A DNA stretch of 64,000 nucleotides from Cycas panzhihuaensis. Taxonomy: Eukaryota; Cycadophyta. A program made the position numbers and the translations under genes. The stretch lies in contig CM041465.1 in the NCBI GenBank assembly GCA_023213395.1, positions 213,969,741-214,033,740 on the forward strand, written 5' to 3'. The notes beneath the pieces were generated by a model. That model worked only from the letters and a program-made list of their open reading frames with translations. It had not been told where the DNA came from and ran no database searches. This document shows, piece after piece, positions 44,517-56,169 of this stretch. Each line of letters begins with the position of its first letter. Positions within the stretch are counted from its first letter, which is position 1.

Positions 44517-47062
44517 TGGGATAACTACCTAACCGTAGGTGTAAGAGGGAGTGAGTGGTGGAATGATGGAAGGTGGGACCTAAAAGGTGGGTAACTACCA
44601 CGCAGGCGCCCGTCTTGTGGGAGGCCGAGTTCGAGATCCGCAATGGAGTATAGCTACTATCGGGTGACCCTTCACCACTTCAAACAAGGGTGAAGGTGCG
44701 AGGGCAAACCCGGGTTGACTCAGGAATAGGACCCTCCACCCTTGGGTGGCGGAAGGGGAAGAGAAGACCCTAACGGAGATAGGCCAAGAGCAATCCTACA
44801 CAACCTAGCGGCACACGAGTGATGCGGGAAGCAAGGCACTCGTGTGGTTAAGGAGAGAGGAGGAAAGGTAGGGGAGGGGAGGACTCCTACAATCTTTCCT
44901 ACGAATGATAAAGATGCATGAAACAAGACAAACGAACCACAAACAAATACCAGACCAATTTTCCCCTTTTATCCTTTAGTGTACTGATTACTACGAAAGA
45001 AATAAAAGGAAAAAGAAAGGGTAGCGAAGGGGAACGAAACGTGCACCTGGAGCGAAGGCGTGCGAGATAAAGTAACCTTCTCGAGGAGTGCCCAACCACT
45101 CTGCGCGATGTACTGGATGCGAGATATTGTGGCAGACAAAAGAGGGGGGCTTCCTTACCTTCCCCAGAAAATCAAATGCGATGCCAAGAAAGAAAGGAAG
45201 CGCTAACTAAGAAATGAAGTAGCATGAAAACCTAACACATACGAAGGTGCTTACCGGTAGCTGGGCCCGCGGGCGATGCACTCCACGCTTCCCAAGTACT
45301 TGCAAGCAATAGCGGTCTCTTTCTCTTCCCGAAGGAAGAGCACTAACATGCAACACAAAAACTCTAACAATATATGCCTAAATAACATAAACGAGAATTT
45401 GAATATACATGCGTTAGTGCTAATCCAACAATGAAAGTATTGAAAGAAAGTGACCAACGTGAAAATAAACGATTGGGTAAGCCTCGGAGTGGCCTACCTC
45501 CCGCAAATGATGCCCAAACCTCCCCCCAAGAGCCACGAGGCGTGAGGAGAAAGTCAAGAGCAAGGGTGGAAAATGGCGCAAAAGGGGCAAAGAAAGGCCC
45601 AAGGGTACCCACTAGGAACCGGATGCTATGAGGAGCAAACCGGGTGACCCGGGAAGAAAGGTGGAGCAAGAAACCGTGGTTGGGGCTTATGAGTGATGCC
45701 CAAACTGAGCAAAAGGTTCCAAATCGGTAGCAACTTGTGATACCGGTTTGGGCAACCAAAGGGGCCTTCAAACCCTTGTTTGCAAGCCAAGGACAAGATG
45801 GGGCGAGAGGGAGGTTTTGGGGGCTAAGAGCCGCTTAGGAGCGTGGAAGGTGGTACTAATCCACCTAGCTCCTCTCCAAAACCTATGCAACCCTCCACAC
45901 CACGCCTTGGACAAAGAAATGAGCAGGAGCACAGGAGAGTGGTATAACCCCAAAAGGGAGGATAACCAACTCTCAAGCAACAAGTAAGAGCAAACAAGCT
46001 GAAGCATGAATATCATAAGAAAGACAAGTATAAAAATAAGGAATACCTGAAGAGAAGAGGCAAGGGATTTGCCTCAGCCAAAGGGCAGCGGAGAGGGACT
46101 GATAAATCAGCCCAGATCTGAAGTAGAGTAGGTTTGAGGCCCTGCTACGGAGGTGTGACAGGAAACGCCTGCACTTGGGGCACCTATGGACTGCCTGGGC
46201 GAAGATCAGCTGGAAACCACTTCAAAGGAGCCCTCTCCAAAGCGTTTGAGGGGCTGGGAGAATGTCTCAGCCACGCCAAAGGAGAGCTGGGCGCTGTATG
46301 AAGGGTGTAGGTCCAGTTGCAGCAGCAGGCAGCAGAGAAGAGCAGAGCAGAAGAGTGTTTCCTTGAGAGCAATTCCAAAAGTAAGCAAAAGAATCCTTGA
46401 AAATGAGCCAAAAAGGGCTTAAGTACTCAAACAAAACCCTAAAGCGTGCGATTAGGGCATAGCTGGAAGAGAAAATAAAGCGCGAACCACGTGGCGGCTT
46501 CGCAATAAATGCAAAATTGCCACCATGATTTTTAAAAACAAGCTGGGATAGTCGTCTGCGGAATTTTGCTTGATCATGATTCCGGCATCGCTAAAAATCC
46601 GGATGCAGCACCTAGAGCCAAAACTGCGGCCCACCAACTAGTCTAGGTTGGGGCGTACGTAAAAGGCTAACAGAACGCTAAAACACCTACCCGGGAGCAA
46701 ACAAGCCAACAAAACGGGTCCAAAGGAGCAAAAATAGGGCTCGAGTGGGGTGGCAAGTTGACCAAGCGATGATGAGTCATCACACGGGCGGAGGTGGCGC
46801 GAACCTAGTGGATCCTGGAGCGAGGAGGGCAGATGCGGGAAGTAATACGGTCACCAGGGTGCCACACTCGCTGGGAGTGTGCCCCTGCTATAGTCGTCAT
46901 CAGCTAGCATAGGTGTGGACGACTACAAGGCCGCCCACAAAGTCATACACATGCAGATACGCAAGCAAACATCCAGTAAAAGAAAGCGATGATAATGTGA
47001 GAGACATACCTGCACTTACCTGAGTCGGTGATTCCGTATCCATTCCCGGAAGCTGGGAAACA
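44517..47062 (-). repeat. 5' LTR of element E
   Basis: Partner of 26761-29328, beginning TGGGATAACTACC and ending GGGAAACA. U3 is on the right. Its last 13 codons read forward happen to be open into the F protease frame, which is coincidental. Confidence 0.9.
46770..46782. promoter_or_regulatory. 13-bp palindrome TGATGAGTCATCA in U3 (GCN4/bZIP-type core)
   Basis: The site is a perfect palindrome around G and contains ATGAGTCAT, the consensus of GCN4/AP-1-like bZIP factors. It is unchanged at 29036-29048 (3' LTR), 33138-33150 (internal U3 fragment) and here, about 280-290 bp into U3, while flanking bases differ. Confidence 0.5.
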
Positions 47063-47576
47063 GCTTCAAGTAGGAAATAGTATTATTGGTGCCATTATAG
47101 ATCCAGGGATCCAAAAGAATTTGATCTCAGAAAGTTTGGTAAAGAGCATTAGGTTGGTAATTACTCCTCACCCTCATCCATATCCTCTTGGTTGGATCCA
47201 TAAAGATGTGGAAATGCAAATATCAAAGCAATGTACACTTAAATTTTCCATCACTAATGATTTTATTGATGAAGTAATATGTGATGTGGTGCCATTAGAT
47301 GTATGCCATGTTGTGCTTGGGAGTCCCTATTTATGGGATCGAGATGCACTCTTCTATCAAAGGGAGAGAAAGTATCGGTTGATGAAGGATAACAAGGGCT
47401 TCATCATAAAGGCCATAAAGAAGCACTTGGATAAGATAGTATTAATTTCAGCTACTCAAGCAAAAAGGATGATCAATGCATGTGGTAAATTTGTCATCTT
47501 AATGGTAAGGAGAAAAGAAGAGCCAGGAGATGAAGAAGGTCCTTCTACTCATAGTCTTCTTATATCACCTAAATAA
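47063..47576 (+). pseudogene. Protease of element F
   Basis: After E ends, the F frame resumes with LQVGNSIIGAIIDPGIQKNLIS. The active site is D-P-G where D-S/T-G is required. Then come ITPHPHPYPLGWIHKDVEMQI, DFIDEVICDVVPLDVCHVVLGSPYL and YRLMKDNKGFIIKAI, all family blocks. The open frame runs to 47576, and a TAA stop separates it from RT. The D-P-G change alone would inactivate it. Confidence 0.85.
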
Positions 47577-48500
47577 ACACAACAAATTGAGGAGTTAAAG
47601 ATAAGGTATGATATTCTATTTCAACATGTTGATGGGCTACCACCAAAGAGAGAGATAGAGCATGAAATCACTCTTGTAGGAGATGCACCATTGCCTAATA
47701 TTGCTTTGTATAAGCACTCCATTGTAGAGAATAATGAGATAAAGATGCAAGTTGAGGAGTTGCTTGATCAAGGGGTCATAAGACCTTCATGTTCACCTTG
47801 TGGGTCACCAATTGTCTTGGTGCCTAAGAAGGATGGAGGATGGAGAATGTGTATAGACTTTCGTGCTTTGAATAAAATTGCAATTAAAAATCGCTACTCT
47901 TTGCCTCGCATAGATGATTTGCTTGATCAAATTCAGCATGCTTGTTATTTTACTAAGTTGGATTTGAAAAGTGGTTATCACCAAGTTAGGGTCAAGGACG
48001 AGGACACATAGAAGACGGCCTTCAAAACAAAGCAAGGACTCTTTGAATGGATGGTTATACCTTTCGGATTGTGTAATGCTCCTGCAACATTTATGAGACT
48101 AATGAATGAAATGTTAAGACCTTACTTGGATAATTTTGTTGTTGTCTATCTTGATGACATTTTGATTTTTAGCAACACGTGGGAGGAATATTTGCAGCAC
48201 ATATAAGAAGTTTTAAAGACTATGGATAAGCATAATTTGAAGCTTAATGTGAAGAAGTGTGAATTTGGCAAGGAGAACTTGATCTTCTTAGGTTTTGTAG
48301 TTGGAGGAGGAAAGTTGAGCATCGATCTACTCAAGACTCAAGCCATCCTCAAATGGCCTAGGCCAACAAACATCACAAAGGTAAGAAGTTTTTTAGGAGC
48401 TTGTCAATACTTGAGAAAGTTTATTCTTCATTTCTCACAGGTTGCAGCACCTCTACATGGATTGACAAAATCTAGTAGAAAGTTTACTTAGGGTTCCAAG
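47577..48500 (+). pseudogene. Reverse transcriptase of element F
   Basis: The frame reads VEELLDQGVIRPSCSPCGSPIVLV, MCIDFRALNKIAIKNRYSLPRIDDLLDQI and YFTKLDLKSGYHQVRV (open 47691-48011). A TAG follows where the family has a CAG or similar codon, then [14 protein letters not shown] and the intact catalytic [11 protein letters not shown]. Next are CEFGKENLIFLGFVV and SFLGACQYLRKFI (open 48222-48491). Only two or three stops break it. Confidence 0.92.
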
Positions 48501-49160
48501 GAGGAAGAAGCTTTTCTTCTTTTAAAGAAGAAAATTTGTGAAGCACTAGATTTAGCAATGCCAAATTTGCAGAGACCTTTTGAAGTAGAAGCTGATGCAA
48601 GTGGAAATGTAATGGGAGCTATCCTTATTCAAGATGGGAAGCCTATTGCTTACCAGTCGGAAGTCTTCACCCCTCAAGTGAAGAACTACCCAACATATGA
48701 TCGAGAAATGTTTACACTTCATCAAGCATGCAAGCATTGGAGGTCATACTTGCTCAGAAAAAAGGTTGTAGTTCATACTGATCATAAGCCTCTTCAATTT
48801 TTACAAACCCAAAGTAAATTATAGCAAGCAAGACACATGAAGTGGATGAGTTATTTACAACAATTCAATAATGTAATTAAGTACGAAAAGGGATCTAATA
48901 ACAAAATTGCTGATATGTTATCTAGACCACCTTATTCCACTTCTTCTTCTACTTTTGTTTGTAGTTCTCTTATGAGTTTGCAGGTGGAACCAATGCATCA
49001 TGAAGAGTACAAAGACTTGTACTATGAAGATGAAGCTTTGAAGGAAGAATTAGAGAACCTAGTGAAAGGAAGACCTTCCCAGCTTGCTTGGAAGGATGGT
49101 CTACTTTTCAAAGGGGCGACTCTATGTTCCATCAAAAGGAGACAAGATCAAGTGGCTTAG
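48501..49160 (+). pseudogene. RNase H and linker of element F
   Basis: The frame reads RPFEVEADASGNVMGAILIQDGKPIAY, with the first catalytic Asp in EADASG, then YPTYDREMFTLHQACKHWRSYL with a catalytic Glu, and VVVHTDHKPLQFL with the second Asp. Next comes NNKIADMLSRPP with the last Asp. A TAG at about 48823 and frame breaks near 48490 and 49130 spoil it. The chain continues toward the integrase zinc domain. Confidence 0.9.
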
Positions 49161-50235
49161 AGAAGCCTATAATTCTAAAGTAGCTAGTCACTTTGGTATA
49201 GAGAAGACTTGAGCAAACTTGAGAAGATATGTTGTATAGCCAAAAATGCAAAATGATATAAAAAAATATGTAAAAAGATGTGTAATGTGTAATACTTCTA
49301 AGCCTTCTTCTAGAAAATTAGGATTGTATACACCACTTCCTATTCCCACTAGACCTTGGGAAAGTATCTCCATTGATTTCTTAGGGGGACTTCCTATGAC
49401 TAGGAAGGGACATGATTATCATTTTGTTATTGTAGATAGGTTTTGTAAAATAATATGTCTAATACCTTGTAAAAAGACAATCACAGGTACAGGAGCAGCT
49501 GAGTTATTCTTTGAGCATGTATGGAAGAATTTTGGCTTGCCTTCTTCCATCATTTCAGATTGAGACACTCGATTCCTTTCATCATTTTGGAAGTCACTAT
49601 GGGAGATGATGGATACCAAATTAAAGAGGAGTATAAGTTTCCATCCTCAAATAGATGGATAAACCGAAGTAGTGAATAGAACTTTGGTACATTTGTTGAG
49701 GGGATACAATTCTAAGCATCTAAAGACTTGGGATGAATCATTGGCTTTTCTACAATTTGCATTTAATAGAGCAATGTATGTATCACACTTTAAAGCACCT
49801 TTTGAAGTTTGTTTGGGATACTTACCTCAAAGTCCATTTAACTTAGAGTTTTCCATGCAAGCTAAGGAAGGATCCGTCAAAGAGAAGGAGGAGCATGACA
49901 AGGCTTTAAGATACTTGGAGAAGATCTAGAGAGTCCACAAAGAAGTACATGATCAACTTCTAAGGACTCAACAAAAGTACAAGGAAATACATGACAAGAA
50001 TAGACAAGAGTGTACTTTTCAAGAAGGAGATTTAGTATGGTTATACTTAAGCAAGGAGAGGTTAAAAGGAGAAGGCAAGAAACTCAAACCTATAAGGTAT
50101 GGACCATTCAAGATTTTGAGAAAAGTAGGTGGTAATGCTTTCCAACTTGATCTTCCACCTTATATGCAAATATATTCAGTAGTAAATGCTAAATACTTAA
50201 AACTCTTTGAGCCCTCCATGCTAGATGATGAATAG
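49161..50235 (+). pseudogene. Integrase of element F
   Basis: The zinc-binding part reads HFGIEKT...YVKRCVMCNTSK (H-x-H partly lost, C-x2-C present). The core has ISIDFLGGLPMTRKGHDY with Asp, IISD, a TGA, then DTRFLSSFW, and DG, a TAA, then TEVVNRTLVHLLRG with Glu. All three D, D, E positions survive beside two stops of C-to-T type. The C-terminal GPY/F part reads RYGPFKILRKVGGNAFQLDLP (~50100-50165). Confidence 0.9.
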
Positions 50236-50412
50236 GACTAGTTCACTTTACCTTCAGTTGATGATTTGTATTTGGAAAGTGAGGAGCCTCTCAAGGAAGA
50301 TTGTATCTTGGAGAGAAAATCTACTAAAATAAGACATAAGACACATGAATCTTTCAGGATTGGAGTAGCAGGGAAATTACCTAGTAAGTCCAAGTGGTTT
50401 AGTAGGAAATAA
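50236..50412 (+). pseudogene. Chromodomain-like C-terminal tail of element F
   Basis: After a TAG the tail reads CILERKSTKIRHKTHESFRI and GVAGKLPSKSKWFSRK. The pattern I-L-E/D...F-x-I-x-x-x-G-x-L-P...W follows the chromodomain order, but the usual KWKG aromatics are missing. It is either a decayed or a variant (group II-like) chromodomain. It ends before the PPT. Confidence 0.5.
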
Positions 50413-50470
50413 GGAGAACAACACTTTCCCCATCTCCAATTCTAATCTAAATAGGAGTTAGCTATTTTCC

Positions 50471-50486
50471 AAGGAAGGGGGAGCCA
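50471..50486 (+). other. Polypurine tract of element F
   Basis: AAGGAAGGGGGAGCCA directly precedes the 3' LTR start TGATCC. Confidence 0.85.
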
Positions 50487-51547
50487 TGATCCAGGAGGAT
50501 CTACCATATGTTTACAGGATGTGGAAAATGCTAGGCATTGGTATAACTGAAAGAGATATGGCCAAATGATATAAAAATTATATGAAAATTTGTGTAAAGA
50601 TATAAGACACATCCCACTAGATGTGTACAAAATATGGGGTTCAGAAAATATCATATGATTAGAGTTCAAGCCTTGTTTTGCATAAAATTAATCCCACAAC
50701 TATTAGAAAAATAATAGCAAATATATATTATAATTAAATGAATAAAAATTTGTTTAAATGGCATCCAAATGAGCTAAAATTTTGAGGAAGTGGAGGAGAC
50801 GTGTTCATATATTTGTACCAAAGTTTAGCTGAATTGGAGTTAGTTAAGGTTAGTTACAAGCTACAACTTTTAAGAATTACATGAAGGCCACTTAGACAGC
50901 AGAAAAATAGCAAATACATATTATAATTAAATGGATAAAAAAGTAGCCAAATGATATCCAAATGAGCTAAAAGTTTGAGAAAGTGGAGGGGACATGTGTT
51001 CCTATATGTGTACCAAATTTTAGCCAAATTTGGATCCATTAAGATTAGTTACAAGTTACAACTTTTTAAAAATTACATGAAGGCCACTTAGACAACATGC
51101 ATTCTGGTGGTTAGTGGTTATACTTGCATGATTGCCACTTGTTAAACATGCAATTTTGGTTTCTTTCTATAAATTAAGCCCTATTAGGGGTTGAAGAGGT
51201 GATTCTTGGAGGTGAAAGGCACTTGACTTGGGAAGCATCCTTGGAGAAGCATTTTGGAAGGTTGGAGTCCCCTTTATGGTATAATTGTATCATTTATTCC
51301 TTGTAATTTTACCATTCTTTTTCTAGTTGATTTCTCCACCATTAAGTGGAGATTTTCATAGTTTAATAAAAGTACTACTCCTTATACTTTTGGATCAATT
51401 TCAAGGATAAATGATTTGGTGTAGAATTTCCTTTCCTGAGCTCATTGTTATTTTGGATGTTATTGAGATTTTTACACTAACTCCCAGGATCTCAAGGAGA
51501 AAAGGTTGATAATTGACTTCTTCACCAACTAAGCTCTTTTGGGATCA
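50487..51547 (+). repeat. 3' LTR of element F
   Basis: Partner of 24470-25529, with an AGGGT target copy directly after it. Confidence 0.93.
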
Positions 51548-51552
51548 AGGGT

Positions 51553-51960
51553 CTACCTCAATTGACTCATAGTCTTCACCTAAGGGATTAATCTAAACAT
51601 GTTATGGTAAAGATGATATGGTATGAGTCTTCAGGTGGAATGGATCATGATAACCAGGCATGCATAGTGGAGTAGGAATCCTAGTAAGAATCAACTCAAG
51701 AAAAGATAGATACAATCAAGTAGAAGGTGGTTCTTCCTATGGGAAAGAAGGCTCCATAAAAGAAGGATCACCAAGATACTATAAAGGATCGAGATATTCG
51801 TGTTCTATTGATATGTTATATAGTTGCATTGAATCTTTAGGCGAGTAAACATATGCATCATATACTTGAAACTTTGAGGATTCAACATATGATAATGAAA
51901 CATCCTAATCAAAGTGTAATAGGCATGCTTGAGAATTGGGTGGGAGGCCTTGAAGTCTCA
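51553..51960 (-). pseudogene. gag: Gag N-terminal part of element B
   Basis: The minus strand begins RLQGLPP-like in a broken frame (E: RRLRGLPP) and continues with a Tyr/Ser-rich chain (YVESSKFQVYDAYVYSPKDS). It continues the gag at 24464 on the other side of F. The ORF at 51660-51848 on the plus strand is its shadow. Confidence 0.6.
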
Positions 51961-52004
51961 ATGAGTACTTAAGTATAGAGTTTTACTTAAAGATAAATGA
52001 TGGT

Positions 52005-52022
52005 TTCCTAGTATGGTCTCCA
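52005..52022 (-). other. Primer-binding site of element B
   Basis: The minus strand reads TGGAGACCATACTAGGAA six bases after the LTR end. It aligns with TGGCGACCATCTGGGACT of E, supporting one family with a tRNA-Arg-like primer. Confidence 0.6.
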
Positions 52023-54420
52023 AAAAGATGGTGGTGTTCTAGGGAGCTCTTGGGTTTGATCCTCAGTGAGGCTACCAGAAAGATGGTTAGGGGCTAAAGG
52101 GAACCAAAACTTAATATCTCTTAATTCCTTTCTATGATTAAAGTTGGGAGATACAAAGCTCAAGAGGACCTAAAGGACCATCTTTGCCCAACTCCTAAGG
52201 AGGAGTCTTCAACTAGTAGTGTTATCTACCCAAGTGAGAGTGGGATATGATGAAAGATGTGGATGTGAAATAGGATGATAGAATCCACTAACCTATATGA
52301 CTTGATGAAGTTCTAAATCTGGAATCACACTTACAATACTTTCAATCTTCTTCCTAAGGATTCCTCTTGTGTAATTATTTCAACCCTTTGAGTTTTACTA
52401 AGATGTAAGAGAGGGTAGGTTGATGGAAACATGAATATGTCTTGTTTAGGTTTCTAGGTTTTGATATGGTTGCAAATATGTGGAGCCAAGAAAGCAAGAT
52501 AATATAACCTAAGAAACTACAAGATCAAACTTATATAAATCTTTTTGTATATATATATTTTTAAATTTATGTTTATGAAAGCAAAAGTAAACAAACTAGA
52601 AACTATGCATGCAAGTTCTTTTTGTTTTAAAATGAAAGATGCATATGCAATTATGAGATAGATTTCCTATATGCAATATGCATGATTCATTTCAAGAGAG
52701 ATGATACTGCTCAAAATCTGAAATATTCACTATATGACTTTTATATAAATTTCTTTTAAAAGAGACTAATCCACATGTACAACTAGCCAATATACTTCAA
52801 CCTTAATGCATGCAATCAATTCTCTTAAAAAAGAAATGAAATAATGCATAAAAAAATATATTCTTAAAAAAAACTACTATTATTTTTTGATAATTTTTAG
52901 ACCTATGAGATGATGGACAAGTCATAAATCTAAACAATAATCATACATGCAAGACTAATCATCAAAGGTTATATCACAATTGGAGTAATAAGAGCTCCAA
53001 AAGGAATCCTTGAATCTAATGTAAAATTAAAAATGAGAGATGCTTTAATCAAATAACACTATCAAGTTTTCATTCTCAAGATAAAAGAGTTATCTTAAAA
53101 ATAAAAATGCATGCAATGGTAGATGTAAGTTAAACACTTCTTTCCTATTGTAAAGAACACCTCAGAATGGTAGTTTCCTTTTCACTTGACCAACTTTCCC
53201 ACACACTTTCCTTTAAAGCAAGACCAAAGAAGGAATCATCAACAATCTAAAGAGGCCAAACTAGAGCCAAATAATACCAAAAGAGAATGAAAATCCAACT
53301 AAAATATAGGCTACTATAAGAGAGTGGGAAGGAGTAGCTAGATGTATTATGGAGAGATAACCATGCCCCACCCTAGTCTATCCTTAAGGAACCCCATAAA
53401 GGGTAGACCTTTCAACATATATTTCAATAGAAAAAGTCCAAATGAGAGTATGACAGTAATCAACCAGTGAAGAAAAATAATTCTAAGCCAAAATTATCTT
53501 CAAAACACTATGAAACAAGTTTGAAACTTAATAGAAAAGATCTTACCAAACTAAGAGAAGTTTAAAGCACAAAATTAATCAAGATCCCATAAAATATAAA
53601 CTCAGACCATCAACAATCAAGTAACAGTGACATGGAAATAAAACTTCTTCAAGATTTCACCTAATAATCCTTAGAAAATTAAATCTTCAAAGTCATAGTA
53701 GCAGTCCTCAAGAAATCTCCAAAAACTTCACAAAATCTCATAATACTATAGCAAAATTCACTTCTTCTCTTTTCATTTACAATCAACAATGACTATTTAA
53801 CACTTTTAGGCATCAAGAGAATAAAATCCCATCAAATCTAGGTGGTGACATGCAAAAAGTTTAGTAATCTGCCTAACTTTTTATTGCATGACAATGAAAA
53901 ATATGATTGATCGTATTTTTCACCTACCAGAAACGTGATTTTGTTCTAAAAACGTAATCGGTTGCATTTTTGATAGAGTAAAAAATGCAATTTCAGTAAA
54001 GTAAAAATTTGACCAAAAAATGATAAAAATTGATATTTAATGGGCATTGAATCACAAATGAGTTTATTAAAGAATAAATAAACCCAGAATGAGGTGAAAT
54101 ACATTAAGTATAGGCTCAAAAAGTGATAAATGACGAAACCACAGGTGAAATATCAAAAGTAAGATAAAAATGACAAACTTTGAGAAAAGCATGAGGTTAA
54201 GTTGATCATAAAAAAAAAACTCTATTGTCATAGTTTACGTCATCGACAGAATAATAAGAATGCAAGCTACATCATCATTCATTACATTTTATCAGTAAAA
54301 AATCATGCATCATTTCATCAAAATAAGGCCCAATTCATCAAATACAATCAACATATATCGATCACCATCAATAAAACTATATAACATATGTTAATTTACC
54401 AACATAATTTGAATGCAAAT

Positions 54421-54833
54421 TGTTAGCAATAGTTAAATTAGGTTAACTATAACTTAATCTTCATTAGGATTAATTAGTGTGTGCAGGTGTGATGAACGGA
54501 CTTGTCCATTGGCAAAAAGACATGATAAAAAGACATATAACCTTACATGGTACCATTTTGGGGTGTAGATATTTAGACCTCCTCGATATTCAAACCATCA
54601 ACTCAAGATCAATGTAACCTCAATAGTCTTCATGTACTCACCTTTGAAACACTTTGTGTTGTTTTATTTTTCAACATATTAAAACATTGTATTGGTGGGT
54701 TTTCTCTCTTAGGAGTTTCCCATGATATATCTAGTGTTCGAGTCTTCTTGTGAATGATTCTTGCATGTAGCAGTCTTTGCCTTTGGTATGATTAATAATC
54801 AACTTGCAACCTACATTTACTCAAAATCTCACA
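54421..54833 (+). repeat. 5' LTR of element D
   Basis: Shares ATAGTTAA-TTAGGTTAACTATAA, GATTAATTAGTGTGTG and GGAGTTTC with the 3' copy at 58651. Confidence 0.9.
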
Positions 54834-54846
54834 TGGTATCAGAGCC
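54834..54846 (+). other. Primer-binding site of element D
   Basis: TGGTATCAGAGCC directly follows the LTR: a perfect initiator tRNA-Met site. Confidence 0.88.
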
Positions 54847-55336
54847 TCAGAAAGCAAGGAATGATGTTAGAACTTAGATTGAGGTTAGAAATGAGTAAAT
54901 CTGTCACTAATTAATCAAATTTAAGATTGGAGATCATAGATCAAGTTGGAACTGAGATAAGTGGCCATCCAAAATTACAAATCACATTTTGCACCTCATA
55001 CCCTTATGGCACCAATATTGGATGCTGAACAATGAAGTTGGAGATTAACAAAATCCATACAATAATGTTGGGCTCAGTTTGGCCATCATAAAGCAGTGTT
55101 GGGTAAATTTTGAAGGTATTGAACATCATTTGTTCGTGTTTGGCTTCAGATTGAAGCTATACAACTAAAGAATAACCCTGTAGCCATTCAAAACAAGTTT
55201 TACCCTCTCCAAAGTAGTGTTGGACAGATTTGATGTCTTATTTGACTTCATTTTAAAGGATTGAGACTCTGTGACTTTATGCAACTATTGTTACCCTATT
55301 ATGTAGTCTAAACAACCTCACTATATAAGATAAGCC

Positions 55337-55424
<88 letters not shown>

Positions 55425-56165
55425 TACCTTTCTCTACATTACACCACTGTTGTTTGGTTGCATACCTAGATGAAAATCAATACACTATATCAGATTGATC
55501 ATGCATGTTGACATCGCCATCTATTAGAGATATCATTTACTAATCTATGTTGTTTGACAATATATGCAGTAGTGATCAAGTGGAGATGTTTAGCATGATG
55601 AGTTATAAACAACTACCTTTTGTAGCAAGAGCGTCAACTTATTATTAGCAGCATCTTTTGGCACATCGTTTTGTCAATTTGAGAAGTATATATTATGTTT
55701 GATATATACATATATATATAGTTTTGCCAATCAATTTTTAAATACATGTGGTGGAGTATTGATCATATTCATTTTTTATTTGGGCGACATTATTAAGAAA
55801 GGAATATACTTTTTAAATATTCTATTTCTAATATTTGGCTTAAAAGAACTTTATAATAAAGTATTTTAAAAGGTGATTTATTTTATTTAATACACTAATT
55901 CAGAGATACTTAATTTGGAATTGGCCCAAAGACATGAAATGTTCATGTAAGATAAGATTACAACCTTTGTCAAGAAGCATATTAGTGCTAAAAAGTATTA
56001 TTTAATATCTTTTTATTTCAATTGATATTTAAAAGGTAGATTATCTATGAATAAAGCATGAAATTTATCTTAGTAAAGTGATAGATAAAGAAGTGAATTA
56101 GGCTTCTCAATGTGTTCAAACAAATATAAACATATTTACCATCGTGATCAGTGATCAAGTGGAAG
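54847..56165. other. Leader of element D without a recognised gene
   Basis: AT-rich, with the AT microsatellite inside it. It is long for a copia leader, which suggests an extra insertion or captured sequence. Confidence 0.5.
55338..55420. repeat. (AT)n microsatellite
   Basis: About 40 AT units with two GT interruptions, in the leader of element D. It is prone to length change and cruciform formation. A smaller ATATAT tract is at 55702-55722. Confidence 0.95.
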
Positions 56166-56169
56166 AGGA

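Larger units (their letters stand above)
26761..47062 (-). mobile_element. Element E: 20-kb Tat-lineage Ty3/gypsy retrotransposon with duplicated antisense PMD region, inserted in F
   Basis: Its LTRs of ~2.55 kb (26761-29328, 44517-47062) run from (T/C)GGGATAACTACC to GGAAACA. Minus-strand order is PBS, gag, PR, RT, RNase H, IN, antisense PMD, aRNH, PPT and U3 fragment, then PMD and aRNH again, PPT and LTR. It separates F gag (ends 26760) from F protease (starts 47063). The flanks GCTAC and GCTTC may be an imperfect TSD, but the exact edge is uncertain. It is clearly GC-richer than everything around it. The family is the same as B: same PBS, gag, PR, IN, aRNH, PMD and LTR start TGTTTC. Confidence 0.88.
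24470..51547 (+). mobile_element. Element F: Ty3/gypsy chromovirus-like retrotransposon, inserted in B
   Basis: Its LTRs of 1,060 and 1,061 bp (24470-25529, 50487-51547) both begin TGATCCAGGAGGATC and end TTTTGGGATCA. They are flanked by a perfect 5-bp TSD, AGGGT at 24465-24469 and 51548-51552. The plus strand carries PBS, gag, [element E], PR, RT, RNase H, IN, a chromodomain-like tail and PPT. Without E it is about 6.8 kb. The exact TSD and visibly similar LTRs suggest it is younger than A to D. Confidence 0.93.

Noticed and set aside
47028-47066. Apparent start of the F protease frame inside the E LTR
   Set aside because: The first 12 or so codons are E LTR sequence. The true protein continued from F gag at 26760 before E inserted.
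26756-47067. Clean target-site duplication for element E
   Set aside because: GCTAC/GCTTC fits only if the first LTR base is excluded, and TGCTA/GCTTC does not match. I treat the boundary as certain to within a base or two but the TSD as unproven.
55338-55420. AT tract as a replication origin or centromeric element
   Set aside because: It is a plain microsatellite inside the leader of element D, and nothing else supports such a role.
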